Assembly (NCBI GenBank): GCA_036275915.1
Contig: DASUCV010000022.1
Span: 372,001 to 436,000, forward strand
DNA length: 64,000 bases
Origin: Candidatus Polarisedimenticolaceae bacterium
Lineage (GTDB): Bacteria; Acidobacteriota; Polarisedimenticolia; Polarisedimenticolales; DASRJG01
Direction of reading: 5' to 3'
The notes beneath the pieces were generated by a model. The model made no database searches and was not told the origin of the DNA. It saw nothing but the letters and a program-made list of their open reading frames with translations. Positions within the stretch are counted from its first letter, which is position 1; every line of letters begins with the position of its first letter. Of the stretch, positions 1 through 9,320 are shown one piece after another. Made by a program: the position numbers and the translations under genes.

Positions 1-2
1 CG

Positions 3-122
3 CGGTGGCTCAACACGTTGCTCTACCGCAGCCTCGTGACGCCGGCGTGCTGGGAATGGCCGCGACAGCCGATCGGCGTCGCGCTGATCGCCGTCCTCAA
101 GAAGAGGGCGCACACCCGCTGA
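3..122 (+). CDS. C-terminal fragment of an unidentified protein
   Basis: An open frame enters the window at its left edge and stops with TGA at 120-122, giving about 39 residues with balanced, protein-like composition (Trp, Leu and Ile rich, basic tail). It ends 37 nt before the next gene and uses GC-rich third positions like its neighbours. It is too short to assign to a family. A competing frame also runs through here but is Arg/Ser-rich and continues into the next gene as a shadow. Confidence 0.35.
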   Translation, partial: RWLNTLLYRSLVTPACWEWPRQPIGVALIAVLKKRAHTR

Positions 123-159
123 CCTGGCCGTATACCATCCGGACCGGGGGGTATTCCAC

Positions 160-3100
160 ATGCCGCGATGGCTCCATCTCGTCCTCGTGCCCGTCACGCT
201 CCTCCTCGCCACCGCGCAATCCAAGCCGGCCCCGCGCATCGAGGACACCAAGCTCGATGAAGAGGAGCGGATCCAGCGGCGTCACGACTGGTTCTTCTCC
301 ACGCGACGCGCGGGGGTGGCGTCCGCCGCCGAGATGGCGGCGCTCCGGGCGGCGGCGGTCCTCGACACGCATCGCGCGCTCCGGGCCCAGGCGACCCGCC
401 GCGAACGGGGGGTCGAGGCCGCACAGAACTTCTGGGTCGCAAAGGGGCCGTCTCCGTCGACCTTCGGTGGATGGACCTTCGGCAACGTGGCGGGGCGCAT
501 CGCGTCCTTGGCCAAGGACCCCGTCACCGGCCGGCTCTGGGTCGGGACGGCATCCGGCGGCGTGTGGCGCTCGGACAACGACGGGCTCTCGTGGACGAGC
601 GCGTTCGACTCGGCGGGAACGATGACGGTCGGCACGGTCGCCATCGATCCTCACGACTCGAACGTGGTCTGGGTCGGGACCGGAGAGAACAACCAGGGGT
701 GCGAGTCGTACTTCGGCATCGGCCTCCTGCGCTCGACGGACGGCGGGCTCACGTGGGAGGCGCGGAACGGCAGCGGCGCCTCGACGCTGCAAGATCTTTC
801 GTCGTTCGCGAACGTGGTCGTGGATCCCCGCGACTCCGCGCACCTCGTCACCGGAGGCAGGATCGCCGGATGCACTTCGGGAACCGAGGGCAACGGCGCG
901 ATCTACACCTCGGGCGATGCCGGACTCACGTGGACGCAGCGCCTCGCGAACACGTCCGTTTACGAGATCGAGCAAGACCCGACGGTCCAGAGCACGTTCT
1001 GGGCGGCGACCTCGCGCGGTATCTACAAGTCCATCGATAACGCCGTGACGTGGGTCCTCCAGACCGCATCGGGGCTTCCGAACGGCTCGACCGGGACGAC
1101 GGAGCTGGCGATCGCGCCGTCCGCGTCGGGCACCGTCTACGCCCTGTTCGGAAGTCCGAACGCGTTGTGGAGGACGACCGACGGCGGCGCCACGTGGGCC
1201 GTGCGCTCGACGGGCAGCAACGCCTGCGACGGACAGTGCGACTACAACATGGTCCTCCGCGTTCATCGCACGAACCCGAACATCGTGCTCCGCGGCACGA
1301 TCAAGATCTGGAAGTCCACCGACGGCGCGCTCACATGGTCCGACATGAGCAACGGTTGGGGCTCGTCTCAGAAGGTGCACCAGGACATGCACGAGCTGCT
1401 CATGGACGCCGCCGATCCCAATACCTTCTATGCCGGCGGCGACGGCGGTCTCTGGAAGACGAGCGACCTCGGGGCGACCTTCACCAACAAGAACGGCAAC
1501 ATGAACATCACGCAGTTCTACGCCGTGGGCGTCGACGCCTCGAATACGGACGTGATCTGCGGCGGCGCGCAGGACAACTCCTCGCTCGTGCGCACGTCGA
1601 GCGACGTCTGGGATCTCCAGGCCGTCACCGGCGACGGCTTCGTGTGCCACATCGACCCGTTCCAGTCGAACGTCGCCTACATCACGTCGTATCCGAGCGG
1701 CGGCTACCCGAGCGTGTCGCGCTCGACGACCGGTGTCCTCGGCAGCTATGCGGGGATCACGGGCGCCGGCAGCGGCATCATCGGCGGCGACCGTATCAAC
1801 TGGGTGACGCCCTACATCGTCGACCCGCTCCAGCCCCAGCGGCTCTTCCTCGGCACCCACCGCGTCTACCGGTCGGACGATCGCGGCACGACCTGGACGC
1901 AGGTGGGGCCGGCCGATCTGACCGGTGGCTCGGGGACGATTCTGACGGTCGAGGTCAACAGGATCCACGACGAGGTCGTCTATTCCGGTAGCGATTCGGG
2001 GCGCGTCTGGCGTTCCGCCGACGCCGGCCTGACCTGGACCGACCTCAGCTCCGGTCTTCCCGGCCGCTCGATCAACGACCTCGGCGCCGACCCGAGCGAC
2101 CCGGGTCGCGTGCTCGCCACGCTCGGAGGCTTCAACGGACCTCACCTCTACGAGTGGCGATCCGGGATCGGCTGGACGTCGACGGGGAGCGGGCTCCCGA
2201 ACGTGCCCGCGAACACGGTACTCCTCCTCACGGCAAGCGACGTCCTCGTCGGAACCGACGTCGGAATTTTTCGCAGCGCGGACGGCGGCGCCACGTTCGT
2301 TCCCTACATGAACGGCTTGCCCGAGGGCCTCGTCGTGACCGACCTCGAGTACAACGCCAGCCAGAGCGTCGTCACCGCGGCGACCTACGGCCGCGGCGCG
2401 TGGCAGGTCGCCGTCGAGTCGTTCGGCCCGATCGTCCTCTACGACTCCGTCGCCCTGCCGTACGTTCAGGTCGACGGCGACGGTGACGCCTATGTCGAGC
2501 CCGGCGAGACCTGGGCCGTGTCGCCGCGCTTGAGGAACGCCGGCAGCGCGATCGCGTCCGGCGTGACGGCGCGGATCGTGCCCACGACGCCGGGCATCGT
2601 GCTGCTCGATCCCTCCCCGCGAACGTTCGGCGACATCGCTCCCGGTGCCACTGCCGCCGCGTCCGTCGCATTCACCGTCGACCCCGCGACCTCCTGCGGG
2701 AGCGTCGCGCATTTCGACGTGGTCGACATCGCGACGACGAATCCACAGAGCGATCAGGGCGACAAGATCGACGCGTTCCAGGTCGGCGTGAACAGCGAGA
2801 CGCCTCCCCCGATCCACACGGTGTTGCTCGACGAGCGATTCGACAGCCCCAACCCGCCGAACTGGTCCCATCGCGTCCTGGACGACGGGATCGCCGGATG
2901 CAACAAGACGACGAAGGACCAGTGGCACCTCGCGACCAAAGATGCCACCCGCGGGACGTCTTACGACTGCGGCAACGGCCCGGGAACCGTCTACGACACG
3001 AACAACTTCGCGTGGCTTCACTACGGCGGGCTCGATTCCTCGGGCGGATCCGGGCTCGTCATTCCGGCGAGCGCGCAGGTGGCGACACTCACGATCGAGC

Positions 3101-3780
3101 ACTGGTATCAGACGACGATCGCGGGAGACGGCGGGAGCGTGCTCATCGACGCCGTCGACGACGGTCAGGACGTCTTCTCGGTGTTGAGCCCGGCCGGCGG
3201 CTATCCCTCCGGGGTGATCTCGCCGGCCGTCTGCAACGGCCTTGCCGGGAAGCGCGCGTTCCAGGGGGATTCGGGCGGCTGGGTCACGAGCACGTTCGAT
3301 CTGACCCCCTACCGCGGCAGCACCGTATGGATCGCGCTCGTCTTCGGCTCCGACAGCAGCCGGCAAGGCGACGGCGAAGGCTGGTACGTGGATCGGTTCA
3401 AGGTCGAGATCGAGACCGCTGCGCCGCTCGTGTGCGACGTCATCCCCTGGCCCGGCTCGGTCCCCGACGGCTCGCTGACGATCGACAAGACGGCGGGCTC
3501 CGACCTCCTCGCGTCGTGGGGAGCGTCGTGCAACGCGGCGAGCGTTCCCGGCCAGACTTACGCGGTCCACGCCGGCGATCTCGCGGCGCTGCGCGCGACG
3601 GGCGCCTACGTCGATGCACCGATCGCGGGACGGTGCGATCGAAGCTCGCCGGCGACGTTCACGCCCGGCGACGGCGACGAGTACTACCTCGTCGCGCCCG
3701 TTCTATCGGGATACGAAGGAAGGCTGGGGAGCGACGGCGCGGGCACATGCGGCCTCCCGCGGCTCGCGACTTGTCCCTAG
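160..3780 (+). CDS. Secreted Asp-box (BNR/sortilin-like) beta-propeller protein
   Basis: This 1206-residue exported protein starts with a Sec signal peptide (hydrophobic stretch about residues 5-20). The region from about residue 120 to 720 carries about ten Asp-box motifs of the form S-x-D-x-G-x-T-W, for example RSDNDGLSW near 135, RSTDGGLTW near 192, RSADAGLTW near 625 and RSADGGATF near 712. Such motifs cap blades of beta-propellers in sortilin/VPS10 and YCF48-like proteins. After the propeller come a CARDB-like beta domain (about 755-870), a jelly-roll-like domain (about 885-1095) and a small C-terminal FN3-like domain ending in Cys-Pro. No catalytic residues of a sialidase or glycosidase are evident, so a binding or surface-adhesion role is more likely than enzymatic. 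The product is probably released or surface-attached. The exact ligand is unknown. Confidence 0.85.
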   Translation: MPRWLHLVLVPVTLLLATAQSKPAPRIEDTKLDEEERIQRRHDWFFSTRRAGVASAAEMAALRAAAVLDTHRALRAQATRRERGVEAAQNFWVAKGPSPSTFGGWTFGNVAGRIASLAKDPVTGRLWVGTASGGVWRSDNDGLSWTSAFDSAGTMTVGTVAIDPHDSNVVWVGTGENNQGCESYFGIGLLRSTDGGLTWEARNGSGASTLQDLSSFANVVVDPRDSAHLVTGGRIAGCTSGTEGNGAIYTSGDAGLTWTQRLANTSVYEIEQDPTVQSTFWAATSRGIYKSIDNAVTWVLQTASGLPNGSTGTTELAIAPSASGTVYALFGSPNALWRTTDGGATWAVRSTGSNACDGQCDYNMVLRVHRTNPNIVLRGTIKIWKSTDGALTWSDMSNGWGSSQKVHQDMHELLMDAADPNTFYAGGDGGLWKTSDLGATFTNKNGNMNITQFYAVGVDASNTDVICGGAQDNSSLVRTSSDVWDLQAVTGDGFVCHIDPFQSNVAYITSYPSGGYPSVSRSTTGVLGSYAGITGAGSGIIGGDRINWVTPYIVDPLQPQRLFLGTHRVYRSDDRGTTWTQVGPADLTGGSGTILTVEVNRIHDEVVYSGSDSGRVWRSADAGLTWTDLSSGLPGRSINDLGADPSDPGRVLATLGGFNGPHLYEWRSGIGWTSTGSGLPNVPANTVLLLTASDVLVGTDVGIFRSADGGATFVPYMNGLPEGLVVTDLEYNASQSVVTAATYGRGAWQVAVESFGPIVLYDSVALPYVQVDGDGDAYVEPGETWAVSPRLRNAGSAIASGVTARIVPTTPGIVLLDPSPRTFGDIAPGATAAASVAFTVDPATSCGSVAHFDVVDIATTNPQSDQGDKIDAFQVGVNSETPPPIHTVLLDERFDSPNPPNWSHRVLDDGIAGCNKTTKDQWHLATKDATRGTSYDCGNGPGTVYDTNNFAWLHYGGLDSSGGSGLVIPASAQVATLTIEHWYQTTIAGDGGSVLIDAVDDGQDVFSVLSPAGGYPSGVISPAVCNGLAGKRAFQGDSGGWVTSTFDLTPYRGSTVWIALVFGSDSSRQGDGEGWYVDRFKVEIETAAPLVCDVIPWPGSVPDGSLTIDKTAGSDLLASWGASCNAASVPGQTYAVHAGDLAALRATGAYVDAPIAGRCDRSSPATFTPGDGDEYYLVAPVLSGYEGRLGSDGAGTCGLPRLATCP

Positions 3781-3818
3781 AAAAAGACGGGTGCGCCACC
3801 CCGATGGGTGACGCACCC
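3781..3818 (-). terminator. Intrinsic terminator for the cysteine-repeat gene
   Basis: Arms GGGTGCG-C-CACCC (3789-3801) and GGGTG-A-CGCACCC (3806-3818) form a 12-pair stem with one internal mismatch and a 4-nt loop. Read on the minus strand the hairpin follows the stop at 3841 and runs into GTCTTTTT, a standard rho-independent arrangement. The same hairpin lies just after the plus-strand stop at 3780 but has no T-run in that direction. Confidence 0.85.
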
Positions 3819-3840
3819 GCTGAGGACGGAAGACCCTACC

Positions 3841-6369
3841 TTACGGCAAGCTGTCGGTGTGGCACTTTGTTTCGTTCGGGCCCACGACCATGCAGGCCGT
3901 CCCGTTCGCCTCGTTGCAAGCGTTCGAGCTGCCGGCCGGGCCGGGCGGCTCGAAGTTGAGGCCGAGCGATTCGTTCACGAGCACGCGGTTGTGGCAGTTG
4001 TCGGTTCCGCCTCCGGAGCAGCGGCCGTTCTGGAACTGGCCGCCGTTGTTGAGGCAGTCGAGCTCACCGATGCACGCCGAGAGCTCGGCCTTTGAGGCCG
4101 TGCCGCTGGCGCACGCGGCGTTGCAGCTTGTGAACACCTCGGTGTAGAGCGGCGTGCCGGCGCAGTCCCCGCCGCCACCGCTGATGAGGCAGTTCAGCGC
4201 GCCGGCGGTGAGCTGCCGGGCGAGCTGAGCGGTCGGCGAGCCCTGGACCGCGACGCACATCGCCTCGGTGGACGATGCGGCGTCGTTGACGTCCGTCGTG
4301 CCGTCCGCTGGGTTCGTGTCGGGGCTGTCGATCTTCTGGCCGCAGATCGTGATGAAGTCGGCGGCGGTGTGATCGGCGCAATTCCCGTCGGCGCAGTCGA
4401 GGACGGCAGCGGTGATGTTGACGCTACCCTTCTTCTCCACACCGGCGTGCGTTCCCCAGAACCCAGGCGTCCTGCAAATCGCCGGAGTGCAGCCCTCCGG
4501 CGGCGGGTTGGGAGTCGTATGGATGCAACCCTGCTCCGGATCGCAGGAATCATCCGTACAAGGGTTGTTGTCGTCGCAGAAGCTCGGTGGCTTCGGCGTG
4601 TAGACGCACCCGGTCGCCGGGTTGCACGTGTCGACCGTACAGACGTTGTTGTCGTTGCAAACCATCGGCGTGTGGACGCATCCCGTCGACGGGTTGCACG
4701 TGTCGGTCGTGCACGCGTTGCTGTCGTCGCACGAGATCGTCGTGTGGACGCAGCCTGTCGACGGGTTGCAGCTGTCGCTCGTGCACGCGTTGTGGTCGTC
4801 GCAGAAGCTCGGCGGCTCCGTGGTGTGGGTGCACCCCGTGGCCGGGTTGCAGCTGTCCGCCGTGCAGGCGTTGCCGTCGTCGCAGGACGTCGGCGTGTGG
4901 ACGCATCCCGTCGCCGGGTTGCAACTGTCGTTCGTGCACGCGTTGCTGTCGTCGCAGCTGGTCGGCGTGTGAACGCATCCCGTCGCCGGGTTGCAGCTGT
5001 CGTTCGTGCACGCGTTGCTGTCGTTGCAGCTGACGGGCGTGTGAACGCATCCCGTCGCCGGGCTACAGCTGTCGTTCGTGCACGCGTTGCCGTCGTCGCA
5101 GCCGACAGGTGTGTAAACGCACCCCGTCGCCGGATTGCAGCTGTCGCTCGTGCAGGAGTTGTTGTCGTTGCAGGTGACGGGCGTGTGAACGCATCCCGTC
5201 GCCGGGTTGCAGCTGTCGTTCGTGCAGGCGTTGTCGTCGTCACAGCTGGTCGGCGTGTGGACGCAACCTGTCGCCGGATTGCAGCTGTCGTCGGTGCACG
5301 CGTTGCTGTCGTTGCAGGTGACGGGCGTGTGAACGCACCCCGTCGCCGGGTTGCAGCTGTCGTTCGTGCAGGCGTTGTCGTCGTCACAGCTGACAGGTTT
5401 GTAGACACATCCCGTCGCGGGGTTGCAAGTGTCGTCCGTGCACGCGCTGCCGTCGTTACAGGTGATGGGCGTATGGACGCATCCCGTCGCGGGGTTGCAG
5501 CTGTCCTCCGTGCAAGCGTTGCCGTCGTCGCAGCCGACGGGCGTGTGGACGCACCCCGTCGCCGGGTTGCAGCTGTCGTTCGTGCAGGCGTTGCTGTCGT
5601 CGCAGCTGGTCGGCGTGTGGACGCAACCTGTCGCCGGGTTGCAGCTGTCGTTCGTGCAGGCATTGCCGTCGTCGCAGTTGAGCGGGGTCCCCGGAACGCA
5701 CTGCGCCGTCGACGCGTTGCAGGTCTCGATCCCGTTGCATGCGTTGCCGTCGTTGCACGGAGGGCAAGTCAGCGTGATCGCCGCCGTGCCCCCCGCCTGG
5801 GACGTCAGCGTGCTGTCACACACGCCGTCCGTGTTCGCGAGCTGGGCGATGTTGGCCGGCGTCCCGTCGCTTCCGGTCTCGGCGACCAGGACATCGAAGG
5901 AGAAGGTGCATCCCACGGTGTCGGCGAAATCGAGAGGAGGGCCGAAGCTGAACTTGATGTCGAACGGATCGGTCGTGTCGGCGGTCGGCAGCGAGGGACA
6001 GTTGGATGTCGCAAGGTTGCCGACGTATTCGATCGCCGGCGGCGCCCCCGGGACCGATCCCGGATCCGGCGTGCAGACACCGCCGGTGACGCTGGTGCAC
6101 GCGGGAAAGAAATCGACCTGTGTGAATGTTTGATTGTCCGGAGCGCCCCCGTCCTCGCTCGGTCCGTTGGTGACCGTCAGGCTCATCCTCACGGTCTGGC
6201 CGACGACGCGGTTCAAGTTGTCTCCATTGGGAAACCCGATGATCAATGTCGAGTTGCAGACGGTTTGCGCTTGCGCTGGTGTCGAGAGTGCCGCGCCGAC
6301 CGTCAAGACACAGATCACCGGCGTGGTACACGTCAGGATGCGTGCAAGCTTTGGAATAAGTCGTGCCAT
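3841..6369 (-). CDS. Secreted cysteine-rich protein with 24-residue CTDC-type repeats
   Basis: An 842-residue exported protein. I place the start at the second of two nearby ATGs (6369), because the GAGGAG ribosome-binding site sits directly against the first ATG (6375) and is correctly spaced for the second. After a signal peptide ending near AQAQ comes a beta-rich domain (to about residue 200), then one degenerate and 16 good copies of a 24-residue unit (pattern C-D-D-x-N-A-C-T-x-D-S-C-N-P-A-T-G-C-V-H-T-P). This spacing matches the Dictyostelium CTDC repeat family (Pfam PF00526). Each unit has four cysteines, so a disulfide-stapled rod is likely. The last 200 residues form a different cysteine-rich domain. 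Unrelated genes on the other strand flank it, and it has its own terminator. A surface stalk or extracellular-matrix role is inference. Confidence 0.85.
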   Translation of the reverse strand: MARLIPKLARILTCTTPVICVLTVGAALSTPAQAQTVCNSTLIIGFPNGDNLNRVVGQTVRMSLTVTNGPSEDGGAPDNQTFTQVDFFPACTSVTGGVCTPDPGSVPGAPPAIEYVGNLATSNCPSLPTADTTDPFDIKFSFGPPLDFADTVGCTFSFDVLVAETGSDGTPANIAQLANTDGVCDSTLTSQAGGTAAITLTCPPCNDGNACNGIETCNASTAQCVPGTPLNCDDGNACTNDSCNPATGCVHTPTSCDDSNACTNDSCNPATGCVHTPVGCDDGNACTEDSCNPATGCVHTPITCNDGSACTDDTCNPATGCVYKPVSCDDDNACTNDSCNPATGCVHTPVTCNDSNACTDDSCNPATGCVHTPTSCDDDNACTNDSCNPATGCVHTPVTCNDNNSCTSDSCNPATGCVYTPVGCDDGNACTNDSCSPATGCVHTPVSCNDSNACTNDSCNPATGCVHTPTSCDDSNACTNDSCNPATGCVHTPTSCDDGNACTADSCNPATGCTHTTEPPSFCDDHNACTSDSCNPSTGCVHTTISCDDSNACTTDTCNPSTGCVHTPMVCNDNNVCTVDTCNPATGCVYTPKPPSFCDDNNPCTDDSCDPEQGCIHTTPNPPPEGCTPAICRTPGFWGTHAGVEKKGSVNITAAVLDCADGNCADHTAADFITICGQKIDSPDTNPADGTTDVNDAASSTEAMCVAVQGSPTAQLARQLTAGALNCLISGGGGDCAGTPLYTEVFTSCNAACASGTASKAELSACIGELDCLNNGGQFQNGRCSGGGTDNCHNRVLVNESLGLNFEPPGPAGSSNACNEANGTACMVVGPNETKCHTDSLP
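4515..5766 (-). repeat. Tandem 72-bp coding repeat array (about 17 units)
   Basis: Within the cysteine-rich gene the DNA repeats with a 72-bp period (for example TTGCAACTGTCG at 4919 recurs as TTGCAGCTGTCG at 4991). Central copies are nearly identical at the DNA level while the ends diverge, and three copies carry a 3-residue insertion (PPSF or similar). The pattern suggests expansion by unequal recombination. It is an in-frame coding repeat, not a CRISPR. Confidence 0.9.
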
Positions 6370-6640
6370 TGACATCTCCTCGAGGTCTTAGCAGTGAGCA
6401 GAAAACGTTGTTTCGGATTCCACCCCTCGCAAAATTTGTAGACTCCTTTCTGCACACTCGTGACACCCCGGTAACGAGTTCGAGCGTGCTCGAGACAACC
6501 CTCTTCGCTCTCCGAACTTTTTCTGAAGCCGTGCTGTTCCCGATCCGCTTGCGGACGGAAAGCCAGCAGGCGACGTGCCACTCGCGTTAACACAACGACG
6601 CGATTCGTTAACGGCGTGTGACCACGCGCGATCGCGACGG
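6370..6640. other. Intergenic region, no gene seen
   Basis: This stretch is less GC-rich than its surroundings and presumably holds the promoter of the minus-strand cysteine-repeat gene. Two GTTAAC palindromes (6586-6591 and 6607-6612) lie exactly 21 bp apart. No convincing reading frame is present. Confidence 0.5.
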
Positions 6641-6795
6641 ATTAGCCGCGGTCGATGACGAGATCTCGACGCGTGCGGTGCGGTGAGCGGCGGTCAACCC
6701 GTGCACGTCGAAGCGCTCACCGCTCGCCGTGCGATGTCCCTGATGCGCCTTGCCGTGCCACGACGTGAGCACTGTCTCCGAGGAGGCCATCACGC
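6641..6795 (-). pseudogene. Decayed rlpA copy
   Basis: The minus strand here encodes a fragment (SWHGKAHQG, then GERFDVHGLTAAHRT joined directly to ARVEI) that matches the intact rlpA at 9321-9722. About 140 nt of the middle is missing, removing the core of the double-psi beta-barrel with its catalytic residues, and the signal sequence is absent. The conserved SWYGK motif reads SWHGK. The match is visible at DNA level (GCGGCGGTCAAC and GTCGAAGCGCTCACCG in both). It is a remnant of a duplication, now overlapping the upstream region of the peptidase gene. Confidence 0.75.
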
Positions 6796-6799
6796 GTGC

Positions 6800-6805
6800 T
6801 AACCT
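6800..6805 (+). promoter_or_regulatory. Candidate -10 element (TAACCT), leaderless start
   Basis: TAACCT ends 7 nt before the peptidase ATG at 6813, and no Shine-Dalgarno sequence lies between. The geometry fits transcription starting at or next to the start codon. Confidence 0.35.
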
Positions 6806-6812
6806 CCGGCTC

Positions 6813-9311
6813 ATGCGCCCTCACATCTTCGTCGTCGTCTTGCTCGTGGTCTCCGCGTCGACATCGCAACCGATCCGCTGCGGCTACGACAAGCCGCCGC
6901 AGAACGTTCTCGACGTCCTGCATGCGCCGGCGCCACCGAGCCCTCAGGTCAGCCCGCAGGCCGACCGGATCTTGCTCGTGTCATGGGTCCGATACCCGCC
7001 GATCGCGCAGGTCGCCGAGCCGTTCCTCCGTCTCGCCGGTGTGCGCGTCGAGCCGCGCACGAGACGCAAGCACGACACGCGCGGCGGGTACGGGATCGCG
7101 CCGTGCGCGCAGCAGCTCACGCTGGTCGACGTCGCCACCGGGAAAGAATCTCCGGTCGCGTTGCCGCCGGGCGGTTGCGCCGATGCGTTCACCTGGTCCG
7201 CCGACGGGAAGCGATTCGCCTTTCGGAACACCTCGACCGATGCCGTCGAGCTCTGGGTCGGCGATGCCGCGACCGCGTCCACCAAGCGTCTCGGCGATGC
7301 GCGGCTGAACCCGATGCTGGGCAGCTCGCTGCAGTGGATGCCCGACCAGGACACGTTGCTCGTCAAGCTCGTGCCGGCGGATGCTGGGCCCGCGCCCGCG
7401 GGATCGGCCGATACGGACGGTCCGAGCATTCAGGAGACGAAGGGTCAAACGGGCGAGAGCAGCACCTATGAGACGCGCGACACGCTGAACGGCAAGCACG
7501 ACGAAGATCTCTTCGATTACTACGCGACGAGCCAGCTCGCCTTCGTCGACGCGGGATCGGGAGCGGTGGTGCGGCTCGGAGCGCCGGCCATCATCTCCGG
7601 CGTCGAGCCCTCGCCCGACGGCCAGGACTTGCTCGTCACCACGGTCCACAAGCCTTACTCCTACGTGACGACTTACGTGAACTTCCCGCACGACGAAGAG
7701 CTGTGGGACCGCACCGGCAGGAAGATCAAGACGGTGGCCCGGCTGCCGCTCGCCGATCGTGTTCCGATTGCGGGCGTGCCGACGGGCCCGCGCGATCTCG
7801 GGTGGCGCCCGACCGAGCCCGCGACCCTGGTGTGGGCCGAGGCGCTCGACGGAGGCGATTGGAACGTCACCGTGCCGGCGCGCGACAAGGTCATGACGCT
7901 CGCCGCTCCGTTCAGCGCCGAGCCTCGCGAGATCCTACGGACCGAGCAGCGCTTCGTCGGCGCCGACTGGTTCGAGCAGCGCGGCAAGGCGATGATCACC
8001 GAGCACGACGAGAACAAGCACTGGCGCAAGGTCTCCGTCCTCGATGTGGATCACAAGGAGACCGCACGGTCGGTCATCTGGGACATGTCGAGCGACGAGC
8101 GTTACAAGGATCCCGGCCGCCCCATCTTCAAGATATTGCCGAACGGCCAGTGGGTCGTGCGCCAGGATGCGGGCACGATCTTTCTCAGCGGTAACGGCGC
8201 CTCGGTCGACGGGAACCGTCCTTTCCTCGACCGCTTCGATCTCGAGACGAAAACGACCGCGCGCCTGTTCCGCAGCGACAAGACGGCGCTCGAGAGGTTC
8301 CTCGCGTTCACGGACGGGACGAACCGCGCGTTCCTGACCTGGCGCCAATCGCGGACCGATCCGCCGAATGCGATGGTCAGGACGCTCGGCGATCGTGCGG
8401 CGCCGGTGCCGGGCGAGGCCACGTTCGCGTCGGCGGCGCGCGCGGTCACGCACGTTCCCGATCCGACACCCGCCGTACGCGGGATCAAGCAGCAGCTCGT
8501 CAAGTACAAACGGCGGGATGGGACTCAGCTCTCGTTCACGCTGCTGACACCGCCCGGATATGAACCGGGTACGCGCATCCCGGCAATCCTCTACGCGTAT
8601 CCGCTGGACTACGCGAGCGCGTCGACGGCCGGACAGGTCAGCGGCTCGGAGCAGGAGTTCATGGTGCTGGACGACTACCGGCTGCTCCTGCTGTCGGGCT
8701 ACGCGATCATCGACAGGGCCGCGTTCCCGGTCGTGGGCGATCCCAAGAAAGCGTACGACACCTACCTCGAGCAGCTCGAGGACGACGCGCGCGCCGCGGT
8801 CGACGCGGCGGTCGAGACGGGCGTCGTCGATCGCGATCGCATCGGCGTCACGGGGCACAGCCACGGCGCGATGATGACGGCGAATCTGATCGCGCACACC
8901 GATCTGTTCCGCGCCGGGGCGGCGACGAGCGGCGCCTACAACAAGACCCTCACGCCGTTCGGCTTCCAGAACGAGCGCCGCTCGGTCTGGAAGGGCCGCG
9001 ACGTCTACCTGAAGGTGTCGCCGTTCTTCTTCGCCGACAAGATCAAGCTGCCGCTCCTCATCGTGCACGGCACGGACGACGCCAATCCGGGGACGACGCC
9101 GCTCCAGGCCGTCACGCTCTACGAGGCGATCCGCGGCAACGGCGGCACCGCGCGGCTCGTGATGCTCCCGCACGAGCCTCACTGGTACTCGTCGATGGAA
9201 TCGAACGAGCAGCTCGCCTACGAGGAGCTGAACTGGTTCGACACGTACGTCAAGAACGCGCCGCCTCGCATCAAGACGGAGCCGCCGCCGGAGACTCGAA
9301 GCACGAACTAG
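6813..9311 (+). CDS. Exported S9 family peptidase (glutamyl endopeptidase/S9D-like)
   Basis: An 832-residue serine peptidase of the prolyl oligopeptidase clan: an N-terminal signal peptide (MRPHIFVVVLLVVSAS), a beta-propeller of about 550 residues, and a C-terminal alpha/beta-hydrolase domain. The nucleophile lies in GHSHGAMM (about residue 687), the acid in HGTDDANPG (about 755) and the histidine in PHEPHWY (about 788). The stretch DLFRAGAATSGAYNKTLTPF is characteristic of the S9D branch, which includes chloroplast glutamyl endopeptidase. It probably degrades peptides in the periplasm. An upstream in-frame ATG at 6750 would add 21 residues before the signal sequence and lies inside the rlpA remnant, so I reject it. 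The gene sits between a broken and an intact rlpA. Confidence 0.9.
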   Translation: MRPHIFVVVLLVVSASTSQPIRCGYDKPPQNVLDVLHAPAPPSPQVSPQADRILLVSWVRYPPIAQVAEPFLRLAGVRVEPRTRRKHDTRGGYGIAPCAQQLTLVDVATGKESPVALPPGGCADAFTWSADGKRFAFRNTSTDAVELWVGDAATASTKRLGDARLNPMLGSSLQWMPDQDTLLVKLVPADAGPAPAGSADTDGPSIQETKGQTGESSTYETRDTLNGKHDEDLFDYYATSQLAFVDAGSGAVVRLGAPAIISGVEPSPDGQDLLVTTVHKPYSYVTTYVNFPHDEELWDRTGRKIKTVARLPLADRVPIAGVPTGPRDLGWRPTEPATLVWAEALDGGDWNVTVPARDKVMTLAAPFSAEPREILRTEQRFVGADWFEQRGKAMITEHDENKHWRKVSVLDVDHKETARSVIWDMSSDERYKDPGRPIFKILPNGQWVVRQDAGTIFLSGNGASVDGNRPFLDRFDLETKTTARLFRSDKTALERFLAFTDGTNRAFLTWRQSRTDPPNAMVRTLGDRAAPVPGEATFASAARAVTHVPDPTPAVRGIKQQLVKYKRRDGTQLSFTLLTPPGYEPGTRIPAILYAYPLDYASASTAGQVSGSEQEFMVLDDYRLLLLSGYAIIDRAAFPVVGDPKKAYDTYLEQLEDDARAAVDAAVETGVVDRDRIGVTGHSHGAMMTANLIAHTDLFRAGAATSGAYNKTLTPFGFQNERRSVWKGRDVYLKVSPFFFADKIKLPLLIVHGTDDANPGTTPLQAVTLYEAIRGNGGTARLVMLPHEPHWYSSMESNEQLAYEELNWFDTYVKNAPPRIKTEPPPETRSTN

Positions 9312-9320
9312 GCTCGGCGA

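Noticed and set aside
97-3570. A 1157-codon open frame on the minus strand opposite the Asp-box protein
   Set aside because: It is Arg/Asp/Val-rich with no domain pattern, lies fully antisense to a gene with clear motifs and signal peptide, and long antisense frames are expected in DNA this GC-rich.
4515-5766. Possible CRISPR array suggested by regular 72-bp repeats
   Set aside because: The repeats are contiguous, in frame and encode a cysteine-rich 24-residue unit; there are no unique spacers and no cas genes.
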